A DNA stretch of 29,556 nt from a virus. The position numbers were made by a program, and so were the translations under genes. Within the stretch, counting starts at the first letter, position 1; each line of letters starts with the position of its first letter. Below the pieces are notes generated by a model that was not told the DNA's origin, searched no databases, and saw only the letters and a program-made list of their open reading frames with translations. Below, one piece after another: positions 14,057 to 22,498 of this stretch. The DNA lies in IMG/VR virus record IMGVR_UViG_3300046692_000138, positions 1 through 29,556 of that record; one strand, 5' to 3'.

Positions 14057-14688
14057 GTTTCAGCCTTGACCTCCAAGCATTCGTAGAGAAGGCCAAGGCA
14101 AACGCCGAGACCGTGGTGAAGAAGGTGTCGCTCGACTTGGTCTACTCGGTCATTGACCGGTCGCCGGTCGGCAATCCCGAGCTGTGGGCAGCCAACCTTG
14201 CCTACCGCGAGAGGAACACCCGCGAGGCCGATGACTACGACTTCAAGGTCGCGGCACGCAATACGGTCATCAACCTGACCGAATCCAATTTCACCAAGTC
14301 CGGGAAGCTCAAGAAGGGCATCAAGTATGCCAAGCCGCTGACCAAGGCCGAGCGAGTTCAAAACTTCAACGTCAACGGGCTTGTTTCCGGCAAGGGCTAC
14401 GTCGGCGGCCGGTTTCGTGGCAATTGGCAGGTCAGCTTCGACTCTCCAGTCACGGGGCAGCTCGACCTGATCGACCCGCAAGGTACCGAAGCGAAGGGCG
14501 ACGCTTCTGCCCTCATTCAATCCTTCAGCAGCGAGGTCGGCACCATCTGGCTGATCAACAATCTGCCGTACGGCCCGCGCCTCGAGTACGAGGCCTGGTC
14601 GAAGCAGGCGCCGGCCGGAATGGTCCGCGTCTCAGTCACTGAATTCCAAACCTACATCAACAATGCCGTCTCGGGACTTGAGAAATGA
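14053..14688 (+). CDS. Tail completion / neck protein (HK97 gp10-like)
   Basis: The 211-residue protein carries the pattern of the HK97 gp10 group: an early D-R-S-P-V-G-N-P turn, then GYVGGRFRGNWQVSFDSP, and near the end LINNLPYGPRLEYEAWSKQAP followed by a final helix. Members join the tail terminator to the head. There is an unusual central insert (about residues 60-115, ATVINLTESNF-like strands and a Lys-rich stretch) that the shortest relatives lack. Overlaps of four bases on both sides tie it to its neighbours. Confidence 0.8.
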   Translation: MSFSLDLQAFVEKAKANAETVVKKVSLDLVYSVIDRSPVGNPELWAANLAYRERNTREADDYDFKVAARNTVINLTESNFTKSGKLKKGIKYAKPLTKAERVQNFNVNGLVSGKGYVGGRFRGNWQVSFDSPVTGQLDLIDPQGTEAKGDASALIQSFSSEVGTIWLINNLPYGPRLEYEAWSKQAPAGMVRVSVTEFQTYINNAVSGLEK

Positions 14689-15104
14689 GCGACAGGCTGA
14701 TTCGCGCGGCATTTGAAAGCCGCCTCAACACCTGGGCCAATGCCAGAACACCGAAGCTGCCGATCGCATTCGAGGATGTCTCGTTCACCCCGCCAACTGG
14801 TGGTGGCACGTACCTGCAAGCCTATCTGCTGCCAGCCAACGTCGACAGCACCGACCTTGAAGGGGTGCATCGACTATATCAGGGCGTGTTCCAGATCAAC
14901 GTCGTCACGGCCGCAGGCAGCGGCAGGGGTGCAGCATCTGCAATCGCTGACGAACTCAGCGCGCTGTTCTCGAACAATCTGATGATCATGCAATCAGGCC
15001 TGCCTGTTTTCGTCATGACTCCGCTTTCGACTGCAGCAGCAATTGCAGGTGATACCACCACGTCGCTACCGACATCTTTCCGGTACCGGGCCGACACCTT
15101 TTAA
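14685..15104 (+). CDS. Tail terminator protein (DUF4128-like)
   Basis: The 139-residue protein has the alpha-beta layout of lambda U-type terminators: an N-terminal helix (RLIRAAFESRLNTWANAR), strand pairs (TYLQAYLLPANV, LYQGVFQINVVT) and a helix (AASAIADELSALFS). It should cap the finished tail tube and join it to the neck. It is the last gene of the neck operon and is followed by a terminator. Confidence 0.75.
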   Translation: MSDRLIRAAFESRLNTWANARTPKLPIAFEDVSFTPPTGGGTYLQAYLLPANVDSTDLEGVHRLYQGVFQINVVTAAGSGRGAASAIADELSALFSNNLMIMQSGLPVFVMTPLSTAAAIAGDTTTSLPTSFRYRADTF

Positions 15105-15128
15105 CCCGCCCATTGGGCAAACCCTGAG

Positions 15129-15150
15129 CCTCGCCAAGTGCGGGGTTTTT
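15129..15150 (+). terminator. Terminator before the tail tube gene
   Basis: CCTCGC (15129-15134) pairs with GCGGGG (15140-15145, one T-G pair) around a 5-base loop, followed by five T. It separates the neck genes from the tail tube gene, which has its own good ribosome site (GAAGAGG) downstream. Confidence 0.65.
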
Positions 15151-15176
15151 CATTTCTGTGAAGAGGAAACAACCCT

Positions 15177-15824
15177 ATGGGCTACAAAATTCCGAACGGT
15201 GGCTACTTCCAGCACGCCGCAACCTACGACGCTGTCTTGGCTTTCAGTGCCTTGTCGAACGCCACCGAAGCTGTTGCAACTGTTACCAGTGCGTCACTGG
15301 CCGTCGGTGACATCGTCCTGCTCAGTTCTGGCTGGAGCAAGCTGGATAACAAGGTCGTACGGGTCAAGACCGCGACAGCAACCGCGATCACCCTGGAAGG
15401 GGTCGATACCAGCGACGTCACCCTGTTCCCTGCCGGCGGCGGCGTGGGCAGTATGAAAAAAGTGCTGACGTGGGTGCAGATCCCACAGGTCTCTGATTTG
15501 GCTTTTTCTGGTGGCGAACAGAACTACCTTGATGTGGTGTTTCTGGAAGACGATCAGGGCAAACAGATCCCCACTGACAAGTCTGCCGCCAGCATGACTC
15601 TCACCATTGCCGACGATCCGGCCAAGCCATTCAACGCCGTTCTTTTGAAGGCCGATGCGGGCAAGGCAGTCCAGGCCGCGCGTCTCGTCCTCCCCGGGAA
15701 CGACCAGCTGCTGTACGGCGCTTACACGTCGTTCTCCAAGCAGCCCGCTGTATCGCGCAGCAATCTCCTGACGCGCACTGTCAGCCTGGCTCTGCAGTCC
15801 GAGCCTACTCGCTACCTGTCGTAA
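15177..15824 (+). CDS. Major tail tube protein
   Basis: The 215-residue, beta-rich protein (TATATAITLEGVDTSDVTLFP, MKKVLTWVQIPQVSDLAF, NYLDVVFLEDDQGKQIP, SMTLTIADDP) has the composition of lambda V-type tube subunits, which stack as hexamers to form the tail. It lies between the tail terminator and the tail chaperones, the standard place. The strand-rich opening MGYKIPNGGYF is preceded by a strong ribosome site. No separate C-terminal Ig domain is seen. Confidence 0.8.
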   Translation: MGYKIPNGGYFQHAATYDAVLAFSALSNATEAVATVTSASLAVGDIVLLSSGWSKLDNKVVRVKTATATAITLEGVDTSDVTLFPAGGGVGSMKKVLTWVQIPQVSDLAFSGGEQNYLDVVFLEDDQGKQIPTDKSAASMTLTIADDPAKPFNAVLLKADAGKAVQAARLVLPGNDQLLYGAYTSFSKQPAVSRSNLLTRTVSLALQSEPTRYLS

Positions 15825-15833
15825 GGAGTCAGT

Positions 15834-16223
15834 ATGTCGAAGTTCAAAATTGCCCAGAATCCCACGTTCAAGGCGGACGTGGAGATCCCCCGCGTGGGCG
15901 GCGAGACGATCAAGGTTCCGTTCGTGTTCAAGTACCGCGACCGGAAGGAACTGGCCGCGCTGTTCGCCGGCTGGCAGCAATCAGCCAAGGATGAGCAGCA
16001 GCGCCTGAAGGATAAGGGCGACGACATCACTCTGATCGACATCACCGATTCGCACATCGAGCGCCAGATCGAGCAGGTTGGCGAGCTTGTCGCGGGGTGG
16101 GGATTCGACGACAAGCTGTCCTCCGAGAGCATACGCGCCCTGGTTGAAACGTCGGCCGGAGCAGGTGATGCCATCGTCGCGGCCTACCAGAACGCCTTCG
16201 CTGTGACGCGACTGGGAAACTGA
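15834..16223 (+). CDS. G: Tail assembly chaperone (G-like, zero frame)
   Basis: The 129-residue protein starts with a short beta section (KADVEIPRVGGETIKVPFVFKYRDRK) and continues as helices, the usual form of tail chaperones that coat the tape measure before tube assembly. It ends TRLGN-stop, and its last codons form a slippery heptamer (16214-16220). Most ribosomes would make this short form; some slip back one base and read on into the next frame. The order tube, chaperone, chaperone extension, tape measure is the lambda V-G-T-H order. Confidence 0.8.
   Translation: MSKFKIAQNPTFKADVEIPRVGGETIKVPFVFKYRDRKELAALFAGWQQSAKDEQQRLKDKGDDITLIDITDSHIERQIEQVGELVAGWGFDDKLSSESIRALVETSAGAGDAIVAAYQNAFAVTRLGN
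16214..16220 (+). other. Programmed -1 frameshift site GGGAAAC
   Basis: The zero-frame codons CTG GGA AAC TGA contain G-GGA-AAC, a canonical X-XXY-YYZ heptamer, with the stop codon directly after it. The -1 frame is open across the site and continues to 16543. Lambda uses the related GGGAAAG at the same place to make gpGT. Confidence 0.85.
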
Positions 16224-16543
16224 AAGAGGTGGCGCAGGCGCTGTACTCGCCCGCGGCACCGCCCGAACAGCTTGCACTCTTCGGCCTTTCCGCCATGGAT
16301 CTCGACGAGGAAGTCGAGGTGCTGCGGGACAACTGGTCAGCATTCCGCGTCATGGAGGCCATGGGTACGCAATGGCGCACCGGCATGGGCGGCGCCACCG
16401 GCCTGGATTATGCCGTCGTATCCGCTGTCATGTCGCTCGTCGGCATCCCCAAGAAAACAACCAAGCAGGTATTCCAAGACCTTCGGGTCATGGAGGCTGA
16501 AGCCTTGGCCGTGATGGCTGAAAACCGAGACACAGGCCCGTAG
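16220..16543 (+). CDS. T: Tail chaperone extension (T-like, -1 frame; DUF1799)
   Basis: This is the 107-residue extension read after slippage at 16214-16220; joined to the zero-frame part (15834-16220) it gives a fusion of about 236 residues. The extension contains PPEQLALFGL and the block MGGATGLDYAVVSAVMSLVGIPKK typical of DUF1799 proteins, which occupy the T position. A GTG at 16229 could in theory start it alone but lacks a good ribosome site. The fusion would recruit tube subunits to the tape measure. Confidence 0.8.
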   Translation: MKEVAQALYSPAAPPEQLALFGLSAMDLDEEVEVLRDNWSAFRVMEAMGTQWRTGMGGATGLDYAVVSAVMSLVGIPKKTTKQVFQDLRVMEAEALAVMAENRDTGP

Positions 16544-16563
16544 CGGCATATCAAGGTGAATCA

Positions 16564-19500
16564 ATGGATATCGCATCGCTCGGCATCAGCATTGACACGT
16601 CGGACGTTGCGAAGGCATCCACTGACCTCGACAAGTTGGTCGATGTGGGGGAGAAGGCCGAGAAAGCGGCGGATGGTGTCTCAACCGGCTTCAAGAAGAC
16701 CGCCGATGCGGCTGACAAACTGGCCGAGGCCGAAACCCGGGCCGCGCAGGCGACAGCAGATGCCAAGGCGCGCTTGCTGGAGACGGCGAACACCTCGCTC
16801 AAAAACAGCGAGTACTACCAGCGGCTGACCAATAGCGTGGCCAGCACTGCCAGCGCGATGGATGTCAGCCGCGATTCCACGGCAAGCCTGCTCGCGTTGC
16901 AGAAGCGCATGCAGGCCGAGTCCGATGCGCTGGTCGGCACGACGCAGAACAGCGCCAAGGCAGCCAAGGATGCAGCGGCGGCCACGGGTGTTCAGGCCGA
17001 GGGGCTGGATAAGCTCCTCAACAAGCTCAACCCAGCCAGGAAGGCGCAGGCTGATCTGAATGACGATCTCAAGACGCTCAGCGCAGGATTCAAGGCCGGA
17101 AAGATCGACCTTGAGCAGTACACAGCAGAGGTTGGGAAGGTCAATGCCAAGATCCAAACGCTAAACGGTAACGGATCAGCCTTCGACAAGCTGAATCTTG
17201 GAACCCGACAAGCCCAGGAAAACGTTAGTCAGCTCGCGAATGCAATCGCTACGGGCGACTTGAACAGCGGTGCTCGCGCTATCGCTCAGGTAGGTGCGGG
17301 CGCAGGCTCCTCCGCCATACAGCTTGGCAAAATGCTTCTGCCGGCCGCCGCCTTGGTCGCCGTACTTGGTTCTATCGCTCACGCATTTATCGATGCTGAG
17401 AGAGAGTCGTCTGCGTTCAACAAGGCGATTTTCGCTGGTGGCAACATTGCCGGGGTCTCATCACAACAGCTCCAGCAGATCGCCAAGGAAGCTGGAGACG
17501 TCACGCACAACTTCGCCGGCGCGAAGGATGCAGCGCTTGCTCTGGCCAGCAGCGGGAAGGTGACCCAGAGCCAACTGTTGAGCCTGACAGCAGCCGCAGC
17601 GGCAATCTCAACGCTGACCGGCAAGGGCGCTAACGAAGTAGCGACCTCTCTCGCTGGTCTTGGCTCTTCTGCATCTGAAGCGGCTGCGAAAATCAGCGAG
17701 CAGTACGGTTTGATCACATCAGACCAGTACCTAGCGATCAAGGCCGTTGAGGATAACGGCGACGCTCAGAAGGCCCTGGACGCCCTCAGTGAGGATCTAA
17801 ACCAGAATGCTCAGGAGCGGCTGAAGCAATACCGTGCATCGCTCTCTGACATAGAACTTGGTTGGGACGACATCAAGAACAGCATCACCCGCGCATACGC
17901 GGCGGTGAAATCCGAGGTGTTCCCTGATCTGGCCAAGCAGATCGAGATCGTTCAGCGCGTCCTGGACACTCGCAAGGCAGGTGGCGTGGCCGGCGCGCTC
18001 TCGAACGGCTTGAGCAGCCTAAACAGTGCGCTCGGGCTGGATGACGGCGACAACGACGATTCAACCGCGGCGCTGGAAAAGAAACTTGCCAGCCTGAAGA
18101 CTAGGCAGAAGGCTAGCCAGGACGCAGCTTCTGCCACCGGAGAAGAAAACGCTGCCAACAAGGAGTTGATCGCTGTTCAGAGGGATCTGGATCGTCAGCT
18201 TGATAACGTGAATCCGCTCGCGAAGCGCGAAGCCGCGATCAAGAAGCTTAACGATCAATTCACCCAGCTATATCAGGACGCCGCGAAGACGGGCCAAAAG
18301 TCTCCGCTTCTTTCTGGCGTGGACTTCGACGGCAAAGCTTTCTCCGGCGGTGCCTATGACAAACTTCTGGCTGGCATAAACACCAAAAACAAAGACGCAA
18401 AAGGCCCGGCCAATCAACTGAACCTGACCGGGTTCAACGACGCTCAGAACAACCTCAAGTCCATCACAGGCTATTACCAGAACCTCGAAAAGGAGCTGGA
18501 CTCAGCGCAAAAGGCCGGGCTGGTCTCGGCGGAGTCGTACAGCAGCCAGCGCGTCGCGATCGTTGAGCAGGAGAAGGGCGACCTCACCGCAGCCTACGAG
18601 GCTGAAATCGCCGCCCTGCAAGCGGTGCGAGACAAGTCGTCGACCACGGGCGAACAGCGCATCCAGCTTGACCAAAAGATTGCCGATGCGCACTCGAGTA
18701 TGGTCAAGGCGCAGAAAGACGCTGACAGCCAACTGGAGGTTCTGGCCAACAACGAAACAGGCCGGATCGACAAGCAGACCCGCTCGATCGATCAGTATGT
18801 ACAGGCGCTGGATCAGCAACAGAAGGCGCTTGAACTTGCCGGGCAGCGCGCGGTGCTGGGCGTGGGCCGCGGTGACAGGCAGAACGCACTCGATGGCCAA
18901 CTGAACAGCCAGCAAGACCGGTTTGCTCAGCAAGCGCTCGACCTGGCAAACCAGAAGTCCGACCCGTCCCGGAACATGTCGGATGAGGAGTTCGCCAAAA
19001 AGTCCCAGGCTCTTGCCGACGCCAACAAAAAGGCAACCGACCAGATCCGGCAGAACTACGCGGATGTGCAGACCGCCCAGGGCGACTGGACTAACGGAGC
19101 AACCTCCGCTTGGGAAAACTACCTCGACAGCGCCAAGGATGTGGCCGGGCAAACCAAAACACTGTTCACCAATGCCTTTTCCAACATGGAAGATGCAGTG
19201 GCGAACTTCGCTCTCACCGGCAAGCTGTCGTTTTCGGATTTCACAAAATCGGTCATTTCTGATCTTGCTCGAATCGCCACAAGACAGGCGACTTCCGGGG
19301 TGCTCAGTACCCTGTTCGGAATCGGTGCGACGGCTGCAGGCTCATACTCCGGCGGGGCTTCTACTGGCTCTGGCGCAAGTTCCGGCTTCGACTACAGCCT
19401 GGGTTCGGCATCCTCTGGACTTTCCTATGGTGGCGGTCGCGCCACTGGCGGCAATGTTGCGCCGAACTCGCTGTATCAGGTCAATGAAGTGGGTCCTGAG

Positions 19501-19794
19501 TTGTTCAATCAGGGCGGTAAGTCCTACCTGATGACCGGAGCGAATGGAGGCAGCGTCACTCCGCTGGGCTCTGGTGCGGCCTCGGTTTCTGCTGGTGCCG
19601 GCGGATCTTCGCCGATTGCGGTCTCGATCCAAATCAGCGGCGATGGCACGTCTCAGGTAAGCAGCAATACCTCCGGCATGGAGCAGTTCGGCGCCGAGAT
19701 TGGGCGATTTGTCGAGGCTCGCTACAAGCAACTGGAAGCGAAGTCGCTTGGCCCGCAAGGGAATATTCGTAAAGCCATCAATGGGAGGGCGTAA
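16564..19794 (+). CDS. H: Tail tape measure protein (lambda H-like)
   Basis: The 1076-residue protein is the longest complete gene here, and its length sets tail length. It has long Ala/Gln/Lys-rich helices, a hydrophobic segment at about residues 249-272 (KMLLPAAALVAVLGSIAHAF), many coiled-coil stretches (about 430-830), and a lambda-H-like C-terminal domain at about 845-930 (AWENYLDSAKDVAGQTKTLF and FSDFTKSVISDLARIATRQA). A Gly/Ser-rich section follows, and the protein ends in a short helix with RKAINGRA. Its TAA shares one base with the ATG of M (TAATG at 19792). No peptidoglycan hydrolase domain is seen. Confidence 0.92.
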   Translation: MDIASLGISIDTSDVAKASTDLDKLVDVGEKAEKAADGVSTGFKKTADAADKLAEAETRAAQATADAKARLLETANTSLKNSEYYQRLTNSVASTASAMDVSRDSTASLLALQKRMQAESDALVGTTQNSAKAAKDAAAATGVQAEGLDKLLNKLNPARKAQADLNDDLKTLSAGFKAGKIDLEQYTAEVGKVNAKIQTLNGNGSAFDKLNLGTRQAQENVSQLANAIATGDLNSGARAIAQVGAGAGSSAIQLGKMLLPAAALVAVLGSIAHAFIDAERESSAFNKAIFAGGNIAGVSSQQLQQIAKEAGDVTHNFAGAKDAALALASSGKVTQSQLLSLTAAAAAISTLTGKGANEVATSLAGLGSSASEAAAKISEQYGLITSDQYLAIKAVEDNGDAQKALDALSEDLNQNAQERLKQYRASLSDIELGWDDIKNSITRAYAAVKSEVFPDLAKQIEIVQRVLDTRKAGGVAGALSNGLSSLNSALGLDDGDNDDSTAALEKKLASLKTRQKASQDAASATGEENAANKELIAVQRDLDRQLDNVNPLAKREAAIKKLNDQFTQLYQDAAKTGQKSPLLSGVDFDGKAFSGGAYDKLLAGINTKNKDAKGPANQLNLTGFNDAQNNLKSITGYYQNLEKELDSAQKAGLVSAESYSSQRVAIVEQEKGDLTAAYEAEIAALQAVRDKSSTTGEQRIQLDQKIADAHSSMVKAQKDADSQLEVLANNETGRIDKQTRSIDQYVQALDQQQKALELAGQRAVLGVGRGDRQNALDGQLNSQQDRFAQQALDLANQKSDPSRNMSDEEFAKKSQALADANKKATDQIRQNYADVQTAQGDWTNGATSAWENYLDSAKDVAGQTKTLFTNAFSNMEDAVANFALTGKLSFSDFTKSVISDLARIATRQATSGVLSTLFGIGATAAGSYSGGASTGSGASSGFDYSLGSASSGLSYGGGRATGGNVAPNSLYQVNEVGPELFNQGGKSYLMTGANGGSVTPLGSGAASVSAGAGGSSPIAVSIQISGDGTSQVSSNTSGMEQFGAEIGRFVEARYKQLEAKSLGPQGNIRKAINGRA

Positions 19795-20132
19795 TGGCTG
19801 ACACATTCACCTGGCGCCCTAACAAGTCGGCGCCGGGCACATTCACGGAGCGCATCCGTTCCGCCCAGTTCGGTCAAGGCTACAAGCAGCGCGCGGCGGA
19901 CGGGATCAATAACGAAACCCAGTCATGGAACTTGACGTTTACCGGCGAGAAGGCGCGGATCGCCGCGATTCTCGCATTTCTTCGCGGCCAGAAGGGATAC
20001 AAGGCTTTCATCTGGGCTACGCCATTCGACGGCCCCCTCTATTTCACTTGTGACACCTTTGCCCCTACGGATCTGGGCGGCAAGGCGTGGTCGCTGACTG
20101 CCACGTTCGAACAGACCTACCAGGTGAGCTGA
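19794..20132 (+). CDS. M: Minor tail protein M
   Basis: This 112-residue protein of the lambda M family caps the tape-measure end of the initiator. Typical features are the early F-T-W-R-P and the FGQGYKQRAADGIN loop, followed by WNLTFTGEKARIAAI and the final TFEQTYQV strand. It overlaps the tape measure and L genes by one base each. Confidence 0.88.
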   Translation: MADTFTWRPNKSAPGTFTERIRSAQFGQGYKQRAADGINNETQSWNLTFTGEKARIAAILAFLRGQKGYKAFIWATPFDGPLYFTCDTFAPTDLGGKAWSLTATFEQTYQVS

Positions 20133-20830
20133 TGGCCGAGAGCATTTATGAAGATGTCCAGAAGCTTGAGGCCGGTCAGTACGTTGAACTGTTCGAGCTG
20201 GACCTGAGCGCGATCGCCGGCGACATCTACTACTTCCACGGTTACACGAAGCTTGGCGCCATCACTTGGCAGGGCGTTGAGTACTCGCCGTGGCCGATCA
20301 AGGTCGACGGTATGGGCATGACCGGGGAAGGGCAGCAGAGCAACCCGACACTTGCCGTAGGCAACGTCACCGGATTCATCACCGCACTGTGTGCGACGTA
20401 TCAGGACCTGGTCGACGCGAAGGTTGTTCGCCACCGGACGCTGGGACGCTACCTCGATGCTGTCAACTTCCCAGAGGGAAACCCTGAAGCGAATCCGGAC
20501 GAGCATTTCACGGATGACGTCTACACCATCGATCAGAAGCAAGCGGCGGACGCGTCGAACACGACGTTCGTTCTCAAGTCTCCGCTGATTGCGACCGATC
20601 GCAAGCTGCCAGGGCGCCAGATCGTTGCCAACTGCTGCCAGTGGTTGGTGATCGGCGGATACCGGGGCGCCTACTGCGGCTACACAGGTTCGGCCTACTT
20701 CACAGACAAGGACGTTCCGACTGACGACCCTGCCAAGGACATGTGCTCCGGCACGCTCCTTGGCTGCAAGCTGCGCTTTGGCGCGAACAACCCGCTCCGC
20801 TACGGCTCATACCCGAGCGCAGGGTACTGA
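20132..20830 (+). CDS. L: Minor tail protein L
   Basis: The 232-residue protein matches lambda L. ATG 20132 shares its A with the TGA of M. The N half includes YYFHGYTKLGAITWQGVEYSP; the C half holds a Cys set (NCCQW, AYCGYTG, DMCSG, GCKLRFG) of the kind that binds an iron-sulfur cluster in lambda L. It is part of the tail tip complex with I and J. Length and motifs are normal. Confidence 0.9.
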   Translation: MAESIYEDVQKLEAGQYVELFELDLSAIAGDIYYFHGYTKLGAITWQGVEYSPWPIKVDGMGMTGEGQQSNPTLAVGNVTGFITALCATYQDLVDAKVVRHRTLGRYLDAVNFPEGNPEANPDEHFTDDVYTIDQKQAADASNTTFVLKSPLIATDRKLPGRQIVANCCQWLVIGGYRGAYCGYTGSAYFTDKDVPTDDPAKDMCSGTLLGCKLRFGANNPLRYGSYPSAGY

Positions 20831-20838
20831 GGTGGTGG

Positions 20839-21606
20839 ATGAGGCTTTCGAAGGACACCGTCAAAGCGATCTATGACCACGCCCGGGCTTCGTCTCCCCA
20901 AGAGTGTTGCGGATTAATCATTCGCTCCGGCAGGGCGAACAAATATGTCCCGACCGCAAACTCCGCCGAGAAGCCGGAAGACGATTTCAAGATCAGCGCT
21001 GAATCATGGGCGCTTGCCGAAGACCAGGGCGAGATCATCGCCATCGTGCACAGCCATCCCGGACAGTCAGCGCGGCTCAGTCATGCAGATCGAGTATCGA
21101 TGGAAGGAACTGGACTGCCTTGGCTGATCGTTGAAGTGCGTGGGGGTGAGCCGGTCAGCCATCTAATACATGAGCCGAGTGGCTATCAGGCGCCACTGAT
21201 TGGGCGTCCATTCAGGCACGGGGTTCTCGACTGCTACTCACTGGTGCGCGATTACTACCAGCGCGAGATGGGCATCACCCTGCCGGAATACGACCGCGAA
21301 GATGGGTGGTGGAACGAAGGGAAGGACCTTTACACCGACAACTTCGAAGGTGCTGGCTTCGTCCAGGTCGGCCCGGCAGACCTGCATCAAGGCGATTTGA
21401 TCCTGATGCAGGTTCGCTCGCCAGTCCCGAATCACGCAGGCATCTACCTTGCGGATGGCATGCTCAAAACCGAGCCGGATCATCATCCGGTGCCGGGTTC
21501 GATCCTGCATCACCTGTACGGCCGTGACTCTAAACGTGATGTGTACGGCGGGTATTGGACCGAAGCAACACGCCTGACCCTCAGGCACAAAGACGCGAAA
21601 CAGTGA
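20839..21606 (+). CDS. K: Tail assembly protein K (JAMM plus NlpC/P60)
   Basis: The 255-residue protein has two enzyme domains. Residues 1-120 form a JAMM/MPN metallo-isopeptidase fold with E22 and H71-S-H73-P, then S81 and D84, all ligands present. Residues 125-250 form an NlpC/P60 fold with C132 (GVLDCYSLVRDYY) and H199 (NHAGIYL). In lambda-like phages K acts during tail tip assembly and may nick peptidoglycan at entry. ATG 20839 is used because GAGGTGG precedes it. In lambda the next gene, I, follows almost at once; here an island of 2.5 kb intervenes. Confidence 0.9.
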   Translation: MRLSKDTVKAIYDHARASSPQECCGLIIRSGRANKYVPTANSAEKPEDDFKISAESWALAEDQGEIIAIVHSHPGQSARLSHADRVSMEGTGLPWLIVEVRGGEPVSHLIHEPSGYQAPLIGRPFRHGVLDCYSLVRDYYQREMGITLPEYDREDGWWNEGKDLYTDNFEGAGFVQVGPADLHQGDLILMQVRSPVPNHAGIYLADGMLKTEPDHHPVPGSILHHLYGRDSKRDVYGGYWTEATRLTLRHKDAKQ

Positions 21607-21629
21607 GCGGCTCTGCCGCGGGAGCATCC

Positions 21630-21848
21630 ATGAATCATCAGCAGGTAGAGCAACTTGAGAAGCGGTTAACCTGCATCGAAAATCTTCTGACGCACGTTCT
21701 TCACTGCTTGCTGGGCGCCGAGCGAAGTAGGATCGAAATTTCTACAGAGCAGCGATCGGATCGAGATGCGCTGCTAGAAACGGCGATAAGAGGCATAACG
21801 ACAAGTAGGCCGCTCAGCCCAGATAGAGGCGGTAAATATCCTTCTTGA
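21630..21848 (+). CDS. Small coiled-coil protein (island gene 1)
   Basis: The 72-residue product starts at ATG 21630, with GGGAG 5 bases upstream. It opens with a heptad-like helix (MNHQQVEQLEKRLTCIENLL) and is polar throughout. The last dozen residues are encoded where the convergent protease gene overlaps by 35 bases. It is probably translated from the tail transcript because it follows K by 23 bases. Its function is unknown. Confidence 0.6.
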   Translation: MNHQQVEQLEKRLTCIENLLTHVLHCLLGAERSRIEISTEQRSDRDALLETAIRGITTSRPLSPDRGGKYPS

Positions 21849-22290
21849 AGTCCATTATCAGCACGCCATGTTGTATAACATCCATGCCTATCAGAAAGTG
21901 CTGAGTTGCCGGACTATTACGTAACGAAGCCGAATACACACCGGTCTCTATTTGGACGGCTGCCTCAGGAAAAAATACATGACCCAAGTGCAAACCTCCT
22001 TGGGTTTCACCCGCCGTCGCGCCGTGAGTCAGGGCGGAAGCTACGTACGGCCAGCCAATCGCGCTGATCACATCAGGTGGCGCATAACAGCTGTCCGCTC
22101 CTGTATCGAGCAGTGCGTACACGGGTTCAATGCCTTGAGGTGCGCGCAAGTTGGTGTGGTGGTTGGGATCATGCCGTAACACAACCAGTATTACCGGGCG
22201 GCCTGGTGGGCGTGGCGAGACCTCGCCTGCGTTGTTCATAAATTTTATTGGGGCGAATTTCAACCCCACGGGAGCCGATACATCACTCAC
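21814..22290 (-). CDS. Retropepsin-like aspartic protease (island gene 2)
   Basis: The 158-residue protein has the active-site motif ALLDTGADS (D62-T63-G64-A65) followed by a hydrophobic flap region, and near the C end HFLIGMDVIQHGVLIMDF (residues 131-148), the usual second half of a single-lobe retropepsin. Such proteases work as homodimers. There is no signal peptide or membrane span. It starts at GTG 22290 with AGGAGG about 5 bases upstream, on the minus strand, with its own strong promoter at 22458-22486. The substrate is unknown: a phage tail protein or a host protein are both possible. Confidence 0.8.
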   Translation of the reverse strand: MSDVSAPVGLKFAPIKFMNNAGEVSPRPPGRPVILVVLRHDPNHHTNLRAPQGIEPVYALLDTGADSCYAPPDVISAIGWPYVASALTHGATAGETQGGLHLGHVFFPEAAVQIETGVYSASLRNSPATQHFLIGMDVIQHGVLIMDFKKDIYRLYLG

Positions 22291-22333
22291 AATGACCTCC
22301 TAGGTCACATTGCCCCGGTCCATGGGCTTGCAG

Positions 22334-22358
22334 CCAACGGACCGAGGCGGTTCGTTGG
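22334..22358 (-). other. Hairpin in the leader of the protease gene
   Basis: CCAACGGACC (22334-22343) and GGTTCGTTGG (22349-22358) form a 10-pair stem with one G-T wobble and a 5-base loop, inside the roughly 160-base leader of the minus-strand protease transcript. No T run follows in either direction. Confidence 0.5.
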
Positions 22359-22431
22359 AGGCGAAAAGCTACTACGCCGTGTATCGGATCTGTTACTGAT
22401 CGTTTGTCCAGCGCTGGATGAGCAGACAGCC

Positions 22432-22486
22432 TTGCCGATCTCAAAGGAAAGAATATGATAATGGCCAGCTGACATTGGCCAGTCAA
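22432..22486. promoter_or_regulatory. Divergent promoters with overlapping -10 boxes
   Basis: Plus strand: TTGCCG (22432-22437), 16 bases, TATGAT (22454-22459), pointing to the DUF4236 gene. Minus strand: TTGACT (22486-22481), 17 bases, CATTAT (22463-22458), pointing to the protease gene. The two -10 boxes share bases, so one polymerase should exclude the other. TGGCCAG occurs twice (22462-22468 and 22476-22482), an operator-like arrangement between the minus-strand boxes. Confidence 0.6.
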
Positions 22487-22498
22487 AGGACATGAACT

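Noticed and set aside
16229-16543. Independent start of the T-like gene at GTG 16229
   Set aside because: The slippery heptamer and continuous -1 frame explain the gene better, and the GTG has no good ribosome site.
18923-19531. Plus-strand open frame of 202 codons inside the tape measure gene
   Set aside because: Ser/Arg/Thr-rich out-of-frame translation of a certain gene; no ribosome site or domain.
22305-22493. Minus-strand open frames in the divergent spacer
   Set aside because: They overlap the two promoters and the hairpin and show no protein-like features.
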